Shown piece by piece: positions 14,481-21,466 of a stretch of DNA of 32,072 nucleotides (position 1 is its first letter; every line of letters begins with the position of its first letter). The DNA is from Acidobacteriota bacterium. Lineage in GTDB: Bacteria > Acidobacteriota > Terriglobia > Terriglobales > Acidobacteriaceae. The notes under the pieces were generated by a model. It saw only the letters and a program-made list of their open reading frames with translations. It searched no databases and had not been told where the DNA came from. The translations under genes were made by a program, and so were the position numbers. The DNA lies in the NCBI GenBank assembly GCA_031296115.1, contig JARLGI010000064.1:1-32072 (forward strand), read 5' to 3'.

Positions 14481-16469
14481 TTAGCCCTCGGGAGGCGTCT
14501 TGCCGGGGTCCTTTTCGGCTTCCGCCTGTCTCGCTTCCTCCGCGCGCAGTTCGCGACGCATTTGCAGTGCGCGCGGGAACCACAGCAGGGTATGGAGTCC
14601 GCTCACGGTAAATGTGCCGACCAGCAGCACCGTCATCCCCCAGAACGTGTAGTACAGGAACGGAAACTTCTTGGGATCGTGGTGGGTAGCGTGGGTGAGA
14701 TACCCAGCGAAGCGCCGGGTGGCGTCCGCGTGACACTTCTGGCAAGTCGCGACCACGTTGGCCCGGCTCAGGTGCGAGCGGGGGTCGGCAATTTTCTGGA
14801 TGTCGTGCGCTCCATGGCAGTCGTAACATTTCGCGGTTTTGGTGTAGCCGAGTTTGGAGACCTTGCCGTGGTAAGTATCGAAGTAAGTCTTGGCAATTTC
14901 TCCGTGACAGCGCCCGCAGGTGGTCATGATGTCCAGCTTGAACCCGTCCTGGTCGGTGCGGCGGATGGAATGGGCGGTGTGGCAGTCGTTGCAGACCGGC
15001 AGCGGCTTGTCAGTCTTGGTCTCCTTCGCCGAATGCACGCTTTCCAGGAACTGTTCTTCAATGCCGTGATGGCAGGCGCCGCAGGTCGCGGGCACGTTCT
15101 TGGGATTCACCGATGAGTCCGGATCGGAGGCGGGCAGTTCGCGATGCGCCGTGTGGCAACTGGTGCAGGTCGCGGTCACCGTCAGCCCGCTCTTGAGCAG
15201 CCCCTTGCCGTGGATGCTCTCGTTGTAGCGGGGAATAATCTGGTGCTCGGTACCGGTATAGAGCAGAGCAGCCTTGTGTCCCTCACGGTGGCACTTGGCG
15301 CAAAGGTCGGGCACGTTGGTCGCGAAGGTTAGTGATTCCGGATTGTGTTTACCCAGCACGTGGTGGGTGCCGTGGCAATCCTTGCAGAAAGGGGCGTTGG
15401 CGTCGCCTTGGGCATGCATCTGGCCGTGCGTGCTGCGCTGGTACTGCTGTCCAACTTCCGCGTGGCAGGCGGTGCAATCAACCGGATGAGTGATGGTCTC
15501 GCAGGGCCGGACATGGGAAGCGTTTACCTGCGAGTGACATTGACTGCAGGCCACCTTGAGGTGACGCGAACTCGCCACTTCGCTTACCTGCACCAGCATC
15601 GAGCGGCCGTCCACCGCCTTCAGGTTGGCGTTGGCATGGCAGCGCATGCAATCGGCATCGGCCATGCCTTGCGAGTAGAAAACATTCCGCACTTTGTGCG
15701 GCTGGTGGCAATCCACACAGGCGGGAAGATTGTTTGCCTGCTTTTCCCACAGCTCGCCGCGAATGGTCTTGCGGTGTACCAACTCGATGTTGGCATGGCA
15801 CTTGGTGCAGGTGGCGGCGATGTTGCGGCGGTTGATGGACGAGTTGGGATCGGTGTGCGGCAGAATCGAGTGCGCCGTGTGGCACGAGGCGCAGTTGGCC
15901 GCCACCACCAGCCCCTTCTTCAGCAGACCTTCGCCGTGGATGCTCTCCGAGTAGTTTTCCAGGATGTCATGCTGGGCGATGTTGCGATTCAACTGGACTG
16001 ACGTACCCTCGCGGTGGCACTGTCCGCAGACGAACGGAACTTTCATGGCCGCCACTGAGGAGCGCGGATCCTTCACCGGCAGGATGTCGTGGTTGCCGTG
16101 GCAATTCACGCAGCGCGGCGCCAGCGCATCGCCGCGGGCCACTGCCTTCCCATGCAGAGACTTCGCATGCTGCGCCGCCTCATCGCTGTGGCAGGAGCCA
16201 CAATTCACCTTGGCCAAAGGCGTGGAGTGCGGCAGGTCCTTGCCATCCAGATCGGCGTGGCACGAAGTGCATTGCAACGGGCCGTGGATGGAGCCGGCGA
16301 ACCTTTTCTGATCCACGAAAAGCGAGACGGTCCGTGCGCCGCGCTTGGTGGTCATGGTCTTGTCGCTATGGCACGCAAGACAGTCGTCGCTGGTGGGCCC
16401 GGACGCCGCCCCGGCCGCCACTGTCGTGAGCAGCAAGGCAACCAGGGACAGCAAACTGCAACGCTTCAC
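14481..16469 (-). CDS. Nineteen-haem c-type cytochrome with C-terminal anchor
   Basis: A 662-residue periplasmic multihaem cytochrome. After a signal peptide (residues 1-22, ending TTVAAGAAS) I count nineteen CxxCH motifs, from CLACH at residue 30 to CQKCH at about 576. One transmembrane helix near residues 605-630 and a charged tail anchor it, giving a periplasmic orientation. Residues about 88-258 and 332-500 are an internal duplication, with an offset near 243 residues in its first part. I chose the GTG at 16469 over the upstream in-frame start at 16559, because the signal peptide begins there and GAGGAG lies 4 bases before it. Together with the downstream cytochrome b it forms a two-subunit version of the CbcL-like fusion. 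A Hmc/Nhc-type role in sulfur metabolism is an alternative. Confidence 0.87.
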   Translation of the reverse strand: MKRCSLLSLVALLLTTVAAGAASGPTSDDCLACHSDKTMTTKRGARTVSLFVDQKRFAGSIHGPLQCTSCHADLDGKDLPHSTPLAKVNCGSCHSDEAAQHAKSLHGKAVARGDALAPRCVNCHGNHDILPVKDPRSSVAAMKVPFVCGQCHREGTSVQLNRNIAQHDILENYSESIHGEGLLKKGLVVAANCASCHTAHSILPHTDPNSSINRRNIAATCTKCHANIELVHRKTIRGELWEKQANNLPACVDCHQPHKVRNVFYSQGMADADCMRCHANANLKAVDGRSMLVQVSEVASSRHLKVACSQCHSQVNASHVRPCETITHPVDCTACHAEVGQQYQRSTHGQMHAQGDANAPFCKDCHGTHHVLGKHNPESLTFATNVPDLCAKCHREGHKAALLYTGTEHQIIPRYNESIHGKGLLKSGLTVTATCTSCHTAHRELPASDPDSSVNPKNVPATCGACHHGIEEQFLESVHSAKETKTDKPLPVCNDCHTAHSIRRTDQDGFKLDIMTTCGRCHGEIAKTYFDTYHGKVSKLGYTKTAKCYDCHGAHDIQKIADPRSHLSRANVVATCQKCHADATRRFAGYLTHATHHDPKKFPFLYYTFWGMTVLLVGTFTVSGLHTLLWFPRALQMRRELRAEEARQAEAEKDPGKTPPEG

Positions 16470-16544
16470 AGAACTCCTCGCTTTCCAACAGCGCCAACGC
16501 GTGCCGGCAACCTTCCACCATCGCCGACAAACGGCCCGAGGGGC

Positions 16545-16582
16545 AGTGAGTGTACTCACGACGGGGTGTGATAGAGGTCACA
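16545..16582. promoter_or_regulatory. Tandem Crp-type operators, 19-haem cytochrome gene
   Basis: The distal site (16567-16582) is a perfect TGTGA-N6-TCACA in GTGTGATAGAGGTCACAC. The proximal site (16545-16560) reads AGTGA-N6-TCACG around GTGAGTGTACTCAC. Centres 16552.5 and 16574.5 are 22 bp apart and lie 83.5 and 105.5 bp from the GTG start codon. Confidence 0.8.
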
Positions 16583-16585
16583 CGC

Positions 16586-16623
16586 GATTGGGTTCGTCAC
16601 ACCCGGCTGTGCTCGCAGTCACC
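16586..16623. promoter_or_regulatory. Possible second, degenerate operator pair
   Basis: GATTG-N6-TCACA (16586-16601) and TGTGC-N6-TCACC (16608-16623) each keep one good half-site, and their centres are again 22 bp apart. They lie just upstream of the strong pair. They may be auxiliary sites or remnants of a duplicated operator. Confidence 0.4.
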
Positions 16624-16808
16624 CGATTTGTGGCAATAGGAAACGCGGGCAGTCACGAGGATTCAGGCACCTCCGGGAGGTCAGGAGAAGCAAACGGCAG
16701 GCAGCGGGCGACGGGGAATCGTAGCCGGTCCGAGCCGATTCTTAGAACGTTCGTTCCGACCGCTTTCAGGACCGTCCATGCGCGCAGGCGCGTGACGCCA
16801 AGAATTAA

Positions 16809-16829
16809 GGCCCGCGAGCCTTGCGGGCC
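16809..16829 (-). terminator. Candidate intrinsic terminator after the HTH-less Crp gene
   Basis: GGCCCGC and GCGGGCC form perfect 7-bp arms around a 7-base loop. On the minus strand the stem is followed by TTAATTCTT, a moderately T-rich run, about 20 bp beyond the stop codon. This would separate the regulator transcript from the cytochrome promoter. Confidence 0.6.
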
Positions 16830-16847
16830 GGGGGCGTGGTCGCGAAT

Positions 16848-17357
16848 TTACACCACCATCGCGCGGCGGCGGAACACCATCTGCGGGCGGTGGGAGCGAA
16901 TCAAGCTGATACTGCGTACGCGTTCGTAGGCGCCGTGCAGGTCCTGGCTGAGCATGCGCACGATCTGGATGCAGATCTCCGGGCGTTCGCGCAGGAAGCG
17001 AAGCAGTTCCTTGCGCCGGACGAACACCACCTGCGAGTTATCCAGAAGCTCCGCCGTGATTTCGTAGGGCGTATTGGACAGGGTGGCTCCCAGTCCCAGG
17101 ACCTCGCCCGGACCGGCTACGCGCAAGGTCATGCGCCGTCCGCTGTCGGAGCAGATGGACAACTTGGCGCGTCCATCACACAGGATGTAGACGCCACGCA
17201 CCGGCCGGCCCTCGGCGAACAGCACCGAGCTCCTGGGATAGAACGCCAGCGACTTGATTTCGTCGAACGCCTGCAACGCTTCTGTGGGCATGTCGCAGAA
17301 GAAGCGGTCAGGACGGAAGTCGCAACTCAAGCAACTCGGCTGCATCTTGCTTTCCAT
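16848..17357 (-). CDS. Crp/Fnr-like sensor domain protein lacking a DNA-binding domain
   Basis: A 169-residue protein with an N-terminal cysteine cluster C9-x2-C12-x8-C21, a cyclic-nucleotide-binding-type beta barrel (VLFAEGRPVRGVYILCDGRAKLSIC through VVFVRRKELLRFLRERP) and the start of the long dimerisation helix (ICIQIVRMLSQDLHGAYERVRS). It then ends RPQMVFRRRAMVV, where its full-length neighbour continues into the helix-turn-helix. Crp/Fnr proteins are normally 220-250 residues. C60 and C69 are also shared with the neighbour. The cAMP Arg-Ser pair is absent. A terminator follows the stop, and two strong operators lie upstream, so it looks expressed rather than decayed. It might sense a signal or form heterodimers with the neighbour; both ideas are inference. 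A frame-shifted remnant of the HTH was not found downstream. Confidence 0.8.
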   Translation of the reverse strand: MESKMQPSCLSCDFRPDRFFCDMPTEALQAFDEIKSLAFYPRSSVLFAEGRPVRGVYILCDGRAKLSICSDSGRRMTLRVAGPGEVLGLGATLSNTPYEITAELLDNSQVVFVRRKELLRFLRERPEICIQIVRMLSQDLHGAYERVRSISLIRSHRPQMVFRRRAMVV

Positions 17358-17391
17358 AATGCGGTAATACGACTATTTCCCATGCCTGCGC

Positions 17392-17429
17392 AGTGATTGC
17401 AGTCACTCCTTTCCGTGACATTGTTCACA
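17392..17429. promoter_or_regulatory. Tandem Crp-type operators, HTH-less Crp gene
   Basis: AGTGA-N6-TCACT (17392-17407) is a perfect palindrome, and CGTGA-N6-TCACA (17414-17429) matches 9 of 10 consensus bases. Centres 17399.5 and 17421.5 are 22 bp apart. They lie 42.5 and 64.5 bp from the start codon, closer than at the cytochrome genes. A lone CGTGA half-site follows at 17449-17453. Confidence 0.75.
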
Positions 17430-17535
17430 CGGCCTTCGCCGCCGGTTCCGTGACGATTTTGGGACGGGCGCGACTGTAGCGTGGGATTTGGGTACAGTTT
17501 TCCCGCGAGTGGTGCACGAGCGAACCGTCCAGGAA

Positions 17536-18258
17536 CTACTGGTTGAGGGCCATCGCCTTCAGCGCGGCCTTGTTGCGGATCAGCAGGGTCGAGCCCTTGG
17601 CCTGTACAATCTGCCGCCGCTTGAGGTCGGCGAACAAGCGGGTCACGGTCTCCCGGGAAGTCCCGATCATCTGCGCGATCTCCTCGTGGGTCAGCGCCAG
17701 CTTCAGGCGCGGCTCGGCCTTATGGGTCTCGCCGTTCCGGGTGCTCCATTCCAGCAGCAGCTTGGCCAGCTTCTCTGCGGCGGAGTGGGAAAGCCCGAGG
17801 GCGCGGATCTCACGGCAGGCGGAATTGTACTTGTCGCTCAGTTGCTCGGCAACGCGCAGACAGGCATCGCTGTTTTCCTTCAGGAAGCGGAGAAAGTCGT
17901 CCCGCTTCACGAAGTTAATCTGGCACGGGTCCACGGTTTCGGCGGTCAACTCGTAGGGCTTCCCGCTGACACTGGCGCTCAGGCCCAATACCTCGCCCGG
18001 TTCGGCAATCTTCAGGATCAAGGTCTTGCCGTCGGTGGAGCAAATGGACAGCTTCACCCGTCCTTTGCACAGGACGAAAATACCGCGGGGCGCCTGGCCC
18101 TCGACGAACAGGATCGCGCCCTTGGGGTATGCGGTCGCATATTTAATCGATTCGAAGGATTGCAACGCTGCCGGTTGCAGGTCGCAGAAGATATGCTCGG
18201 CCCGCATCTTGCAAGCCAGGCAGCTTTCTATGATGTCCAGACCATATGGTGTAAGCAC
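17536..18258 (-). CDS. Crp/Fnr-family regulator with cysteine cluster and CRP-type recognition helix
   Basis: A 240-residue regulator. N-terminal cysteines C13-x2-C16-x8-C25, plus C64 and C73 in the barrel, resemble the cluster of FNR and suggest an Fe-S or thiol redox sensor. The barrel keeps PGEVLGLSA but has PYELTAE where CRP has Arg-Ser, so cAMP is unlikely. The C-terminal winged helix reads LTHEEIAQMIGTSRETVTRLF; R-E-x-x-x-R matches E. coli CRP R180, E181 and R185, which read TGTGA. This fits the operators across the island. I chose the GTG at 18258, which has a GGGGG ribosome-binding site 5 bases upstream; ATG 18312 and the frame to 18450 are alternatives. It is the best candidate for the island's master regulator. 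Confidence 0.88.
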   Translation of the reverse strand: MLTPYGLDIIESCLACKMRAEHIFCDLQPAALQSFESIKYATAYPKGAILFVEGQAPRGIFVLCKGRVKLSICSTDGKTLILKIAEPGEVLGLSASVSGKPYELTAETVDPCQINFVKRDDFLRFLKENSDACLRVAEQLSDKYNSACREIRALGLSHSAAEKLAKLLLEWSTRNGETHKAEPRLKLALTHEEIAQMIGTSRETVTRLFADLKRRQIVQAKGSTLLIRNKAALKAMALNQ

Positions 18259-18377
18259 GACGACCCCCTGTACCTGACATCGTATCCCCGCGTTTTCCGG
18301 CTCGCGCTGCATGATGTGTCTTTTTCGGGCCAAAACCGCTGATGCAGCTAGCCGATTCAGTGCCGCGCACCTTCGCT

Positions 18378-18415
18378 GGTGTCGGACGTCACTGGCCTCG
18401 GTGACTCCATAAATC
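18378..18415. promoter_or_regulatory. Degenerate Crp-type operator pair upstream of the regulator
   Basis: GGTGT-N6-TCACT (18378-18393) and GGTGA-N6-AAATC (18400-18415) each keep one good half-site, and their centres are 22 bp apart as in the strong pairs. This could be a weak autoregulatory site 127.5 and 149.5 bp from the GTG start. Confidence 0.35.
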
Positions 18416-18522
18416 ACGCAGAAAGGCTGTGAACAGCGGTTCCCGTGCATTTACCGGATCATTCGGCATCGAGGGTATGCTCCAGATACAGTTCAGCGGA
18501 ACACTCATACCGCACACCGAAC

Positions 18523-18560
18523 AAGTACATACGTCACAAAGCGGTGTGACGTGTGAGAAC
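18523..18560. promoter_or_regulatory. Outer Crp-like half-sites and CGTCACA/TGTGACG palindrome
   Basis: CGTCACA (18532-18538) and TGTGACG (18545-18551) are perfect 7-bp arms with a 6-bp spacer, but the half-sites face opposite to a CRP site. The same bases can also be read as AAGTA-N6-TCACA and TGTGA-N6-AGAAC, again 22 bp apart. Which reading matters is unclear. Confidence 0.4.
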
Positions 18561-18681
18561 TCCGCTGCGGGACGGCGGGCGCCGCGCCTCCAAACCGCCC
18601 GCGGAAATGCGATAAGCTAAGGATTCGGTCTGGCCGGGGAGAACTCCGCCTAAACACCGAGAACCTATTGACTTGTCACGA

Positions 18682-18697
18682 GCGGGCGTGAGCCCGC
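18682..18697 (-). terminator. GC-rich hairpin downstream of amrS
   Basis: GCGGGC-GTGA-GCCCGC forms a 6-bp stem with a 4-base loop about 75 bp beyond the amrS stop. It has no T-run on the minus strand, so it may instead be a REP-like palindrome. Confidence 0.4.
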
Positions 18698-18770
18698 GAG
18701 GTCCCTCAGCTCAGGCAAGAAAAGCGCATCCGCTCGGTCGCGATGACAATAGAAAGCAAGGCAGCGGCGG

Positions 18771-19856
18771 CTAAGAGCTTTCAAGCGCGCCCGCCCACTC
18801 TCTTCGCTTCTCCGCTTCCGCTCTTGTGAACACCCCAGCGATCCGCGTGCCGCAGTTCCCGCAGCAGCCGTTCTTCAGCTTGTTCGATATTACCGAATGC
18901 CACGAGCGTGTGATGACCACCTGCTTGCACCCGGGACAGATGGTGCTCGCGGCCTCGGAGAAGATGTTGCCCTCATAGACATATTTCAGCCCGATCTCCA
19001 TGGCGATCCGGCGGGCGCGATGCAGCGTCTCCGGCGGCGTGGGCGGCTTGTCCTGCAGCTTGAAGTCGGGATGGAAGGCGGTGAAGTGCAGCGGCACATC
19101 GTCGCCGAGATTTTCCAGCACCCAGCCGCACAACTCTTTGAACTCGGAGTCGCCGTCGTTCAGCGTCGGGATGATGAGGTTGGTGATCTCGAACCACACG
19201 CCGGTCTCGTGGCGCAGCCACTTCAGCGCGTCGAGCACCGGCTGCAAGTGGGTGAGCGTCATCTTGCCGTAGAAATCTTCAGTAAACGCCTTGAGGTCGA
19301 TGTTGGCGGCGTCGATGTAGCGATAGATGTCGAAGAAAGCCTCGCGCGTGATGTAGCCGTTCGACACCATCACCGTGTTAAGGCCGGCGGCGTGCGCCTC
19401 GCGCGCAATGTCAACGACGTATTCGCCCCAGATGGTGGGCTCGTTGTAGGTGAAAGCGATGTGCGGCGAGTGGTGTTGGATAGCGACTTCCACCACCTTT
19501 CCCGGGTTCAGACTTAACGCGTTGCCCTGGTCGGATTTGGCCTTGGAGATGTCCCAGTTCTGGCAGAAGAAGCAGCCCATGTTGCAGCCGGCGGTGCCCA
19601 TGGAGAGGACCTTCGTGCCGGGAAAGAAATGGCTGAGCGGCTTCTTCTCGATGGGGTCCATGGCCAGCGCGGCGGGCCGTCCGTACCCGAGTTGCAGCAG
19701 GCGTCCGCCTTCGTTGCGGCGGATGAAGCAGAAGCCGTTCTGGCCCTCTCCGATGTGGCAGTGGCGCGGGCAGAGATAGCAGTGCAGGCGGCCGTCGGCC
19801 ATCGGCTCCCACCAGCGCGCCTCGTGGACTTGCGGTTGTAATGCTGTTAACTGCAT
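18771..19856 (-). CDS. amrS: AmmeMemoRadiSam system radical SAM enzyme
   Basis: A 361-residue radical SAM protein related to pyruvate formate-lyase activases. The cluster motif is C91-x3-C95-x2-C98 in GCNMGCFFCQNWDIS, the AmrS form. Further cysteines at 26, 29, 33 and 43 (CYLCPRHC) and at the C terminus (ICPGC, GCCGNCG) suggest zinc or extra Fe-S binding. HIAFTYNEPTIW and NIDLKAFTEDFY are family segments. Its usual partners are AMMECR1 and Memo proteins, which are not in this window. The biochemical role of the system is not established. The ATG at 19856 starts the only full-length frame, and the gene stands alone between the IS remnant and the regulator region. Confidence 0.88.
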   Translation of the reverse strand: MQLTALQPQVHEARWWEPMADGRLHCYLCPRHCHIGEGQNGFCFIRRNEGGRLLQLGYGRPAALAMDPIEKKPLSHFFPGTKVLSMGTAGCNMGCFFCQNWDISKAKSDQGNALSLNPGKVVEVAIQHHSPHIAFTYNEPTIWGEYVVDIAREAHAAGLNTVMVSNGYITREAFFDIYRYIDAANIDLKAFTEDFYGKMTLTHLQPVLDALKWLRHETGVWFEITNLIIPTLNDGDSEFKELCGWVLENLGDDVPLHFTAFHPDFKLQDKPPTPPETLHRARRIAMEIGLKYVYEGNIFSEAASTICPGCKQVVITRSWHSVISNKLKNGCCGNCGTRIAGVFTRAEAEKRREWAGALESS

Positions 19857-19955
19857 GGTAAGTGCTCTGAAAGTATTGTAGCGCGGAAGGTGAGCCCATC
19901 GTAATCAGCATTCAGCCTTCACACGAAGCCAAAGATGTGCTGATGTTGACTGCTA

Positions 19956-20850
19956 GAGCGTGTTTCAAAAATAGTGCCTCAGAGTAATCCAGAAGCAAGC
20001 GAGATAGAAGAAGGAACAATAGATGGAGAGTAGATGCTCATGACGAACCAGCAACCGGCGAAACTGGCCGAGCCGGGAGTTGGTTCGTTCCACGATCCAG
20101 CGGCGCTTATAACGCCGCAGTTTGCGCCCATCTTGGTAGCGCCGTGCCTTATTGTTCTTCCGGTAAGGCGCGATCACTTCAATGCCTCGCTTCTTCAGCC
20201 GCTCCCGCAGCGGGTCAGAATCGTAGCCGAGGTCGGCGATTACCCGTTCCGGCTTCTGTCGCGGCCGGCCTTTCGGGCGAGGGACGCGGACTTCGGCGAG
20301 CGTGGCTTCTGCAAGCTTAACTTCTGCCGGAGAGGCACTTTCCAGCCGAACTCCCAGGCGGAAGACCTTGACCGTCGACCAGTACCATCCACTTCGTGCC
20401 CTTGCCCCGGTTGGTTTTACCGACGGCAGCGCCCCCTTTTTCGCTGCAGCGAAACTGCCGTCGAGAAAGGTCTTGTCCCATTGCAGCAGGCCTTCGGCAT
20501 CCAGCCCTCCCAGCAGGGCACGCCACGCCTCCAGCCAGACCCCTTCTTCTTGCCAGCGTTGCGGCCGACGCCAGCAGGTCGCGGGCGAAGGAAACTCGGC
20601 GGGGAGAAAATGCCACGCCGCGCCGGTTTTCAGAATCCACAGAATACCCTCGAAACAAGGCCGATTCGGGGTCGGCGGTCGGCCTCGCTTGTCCCGTCGC
20701 TACTTCGGCTTAGGCAGCAAGGGCTCAATCAGTTCCCACTGCTCGTCCGTTAACAGCTTCTGCCGTGTTTTCATGACAGAAGCTCACCAGCTAACCTGCC
20801 TCACACATAAGTACCTATCGTGAGGCCGAACCTATTTTTGAAACAGGCTC
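19956..20850 (-). mobile_element. Decayed IS5-family insertion sequence
   Basis: An element of 895 bp bounded by imperfect 19-bp inverted repeats: GAGCGTGTTTCAAAAATAG at 19956-19974 and the reverse complement of GAGCCTGTTTCAAAAATAG at 20832-20850 (one mismatch). It contains a single transposase gene on the minus strand. No convincing target-site duplication is visible at the flanks, so the copy is old or rearranged. Confidence 0.88.
19965..20774 (-). pseudogene. Inactivated IS5-family transposase
   Basis: Reading from the ATG at 20774 gives an IS5-type DDE transposase (LTDEQWELIEPLLP, then GILWILKTGAAWHFLP, WDKTFLDGSFAAAKKGAL, ASPAEVKLAEATL, VIADLGYDSDPLRERL, RRWIVERTNSRLGQFRRLL), ending at 19965. 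It is broken in three ways. Codon 25 is TAG (20700-20702). Near 20420 the conserved KTNRGKGTKWMVLVDGQGLP segment is found in a neighbouring frame. Near 20360 the reading returns to the original frame. The two frame changes compensate each other, which may mean two indels. The catalytic Asp of WDKTFLDGSF and Glu of VERTN regions are still recognisable. The element cannot move on its own. Confidence 0.85.
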
Positions 20851-20864
20851 CAAGAAAAACGACA

Positions 20865-20903
20865 GTGGGCGCCTGGTCGTTCTGTTGGGGTTGCGGCGCC
20901 CAC
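20865..20903. repeat. Inverted repeat with 9-bp arms
   Basis: GTGGGCGCC (20865-20873) and GGCGCCCAC (20895-20903) are perfect arms around a 21-base loop. It lies 14 bp outside the IS end. No adjacent gene needs a terminator here, so it may be part of an older mobile or repeat element. Confidence 0.5.
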
Positions 20904-21117
20904 CTTGGATTTGGGGTATTGCTATAGACGGATGGACGCGGGAAAAAGTTCTCGCTAGCTGGTCCAAGTGACAAAGTATCTACACTTCTTCACAAATGGC
21001 CATGTCTGAATTGAAGGCCGGGCACATTGCAGGGGTAGTGCTAGCGGTGCAAGGCCGCAGACTGAGTGCTCATCAGTGCCGCCCCTACTGGGCTCCGAGT
21101 TTTTTTTCGGCTTAACT

Positions 21118-21133
21118 CCGGGCTTACGCCCGG
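21118..21133. repeat. REP-like palindrome
   Basis: CCGGGC-TTAC-GCCCGG forms a 6-bp stem. It is followed by GGCTAAAACAAATGCCGCCG and a second GC-rich stretch. The arrangement resembles dispersed palindromic repeats and recalls the element at 22179-22322. Confidence 0.45.
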
Positions 21134-21466
21134 GGCTAAAACAAATGCCGCCGCTGCGCGGCTGTACCGTAGCAGCGAAGCGAGCAGCTGGCAAAATCCC
21201 AAGCGTGCCACATTACCTATTTCATACGCACCTTGTTCATGAGAACGTACGCTACGCCCCTTGCACATGAGCACGTACTACTAAGGCTTACGACACGCAC
21301 GATGCGAGCAAAGCGCAGAGCGACTGGAGAATTGCGTACACCCGCAAACGAATGGCAAGAGAGTGGCAAGAATGAGACGAGGCGGCTAGTCAGAAGCCAA
21401 ATAAACAGCAGAAAATTGAAGAGCGAAAAGCGCATAGCCAACAACCAATATCCAGCAGCGGGTGTT

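Larger units (their letters stand above)
18259..18770. other. Intergenic region between amrS and the regulator gene
   Basis: About 510 bp without a credible gene. It holds the regulator's promoter region, degenerate Crp-type half-sites at 18378-18415 and 18501-18560, and a GC-rich palindrome at 18682-18697. A short plus-strand open frame at 18429-18620 has no recognisable features. Confidence 0.5.
20851..21466. other. Gene-poor region after the IS remnant
   Basis: About 616 bp without a credible gene. It contains a strong inverted repeat at 20865-20903, a REP-like palindrome at 21118-21133 following an 8-9 base T-run, and low-complexity A-rich sequence near 21400-21440. Small open frames here look random. 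Confidence 0.55.

Noticed and set aside
13531..14829. A 117-residue N-terminal extension of the cytochrome b gene
   Set aside because: It overlaps the haem-binding 3' half of the 19-haem gene in another frame. The ATG at 14478, 2 bp after that gene's stop, begins a normal cytochrome b.
9670..16469. A complete extracellular electron-transfer pathway
   Set aside because: Only inner-membrane and periplasmic cytochromes are present. No outer-membrane porin, surface cytochrome or pilin gene is visible, so the claim is limited to quinol oxidation.
18429..18620. A 63-residue plus-strand open frame in the regulator's promoter region
   Set aside because: It has no ribosome-binding site or family motif, and it overlaps the operator-like half-sites.
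9280..18770. FNR boxes of the TTGAT-N4-ATCAA type
   Set aside because: I found none that match both halves. The palindromes present are of the TGTGA/TCACA type.
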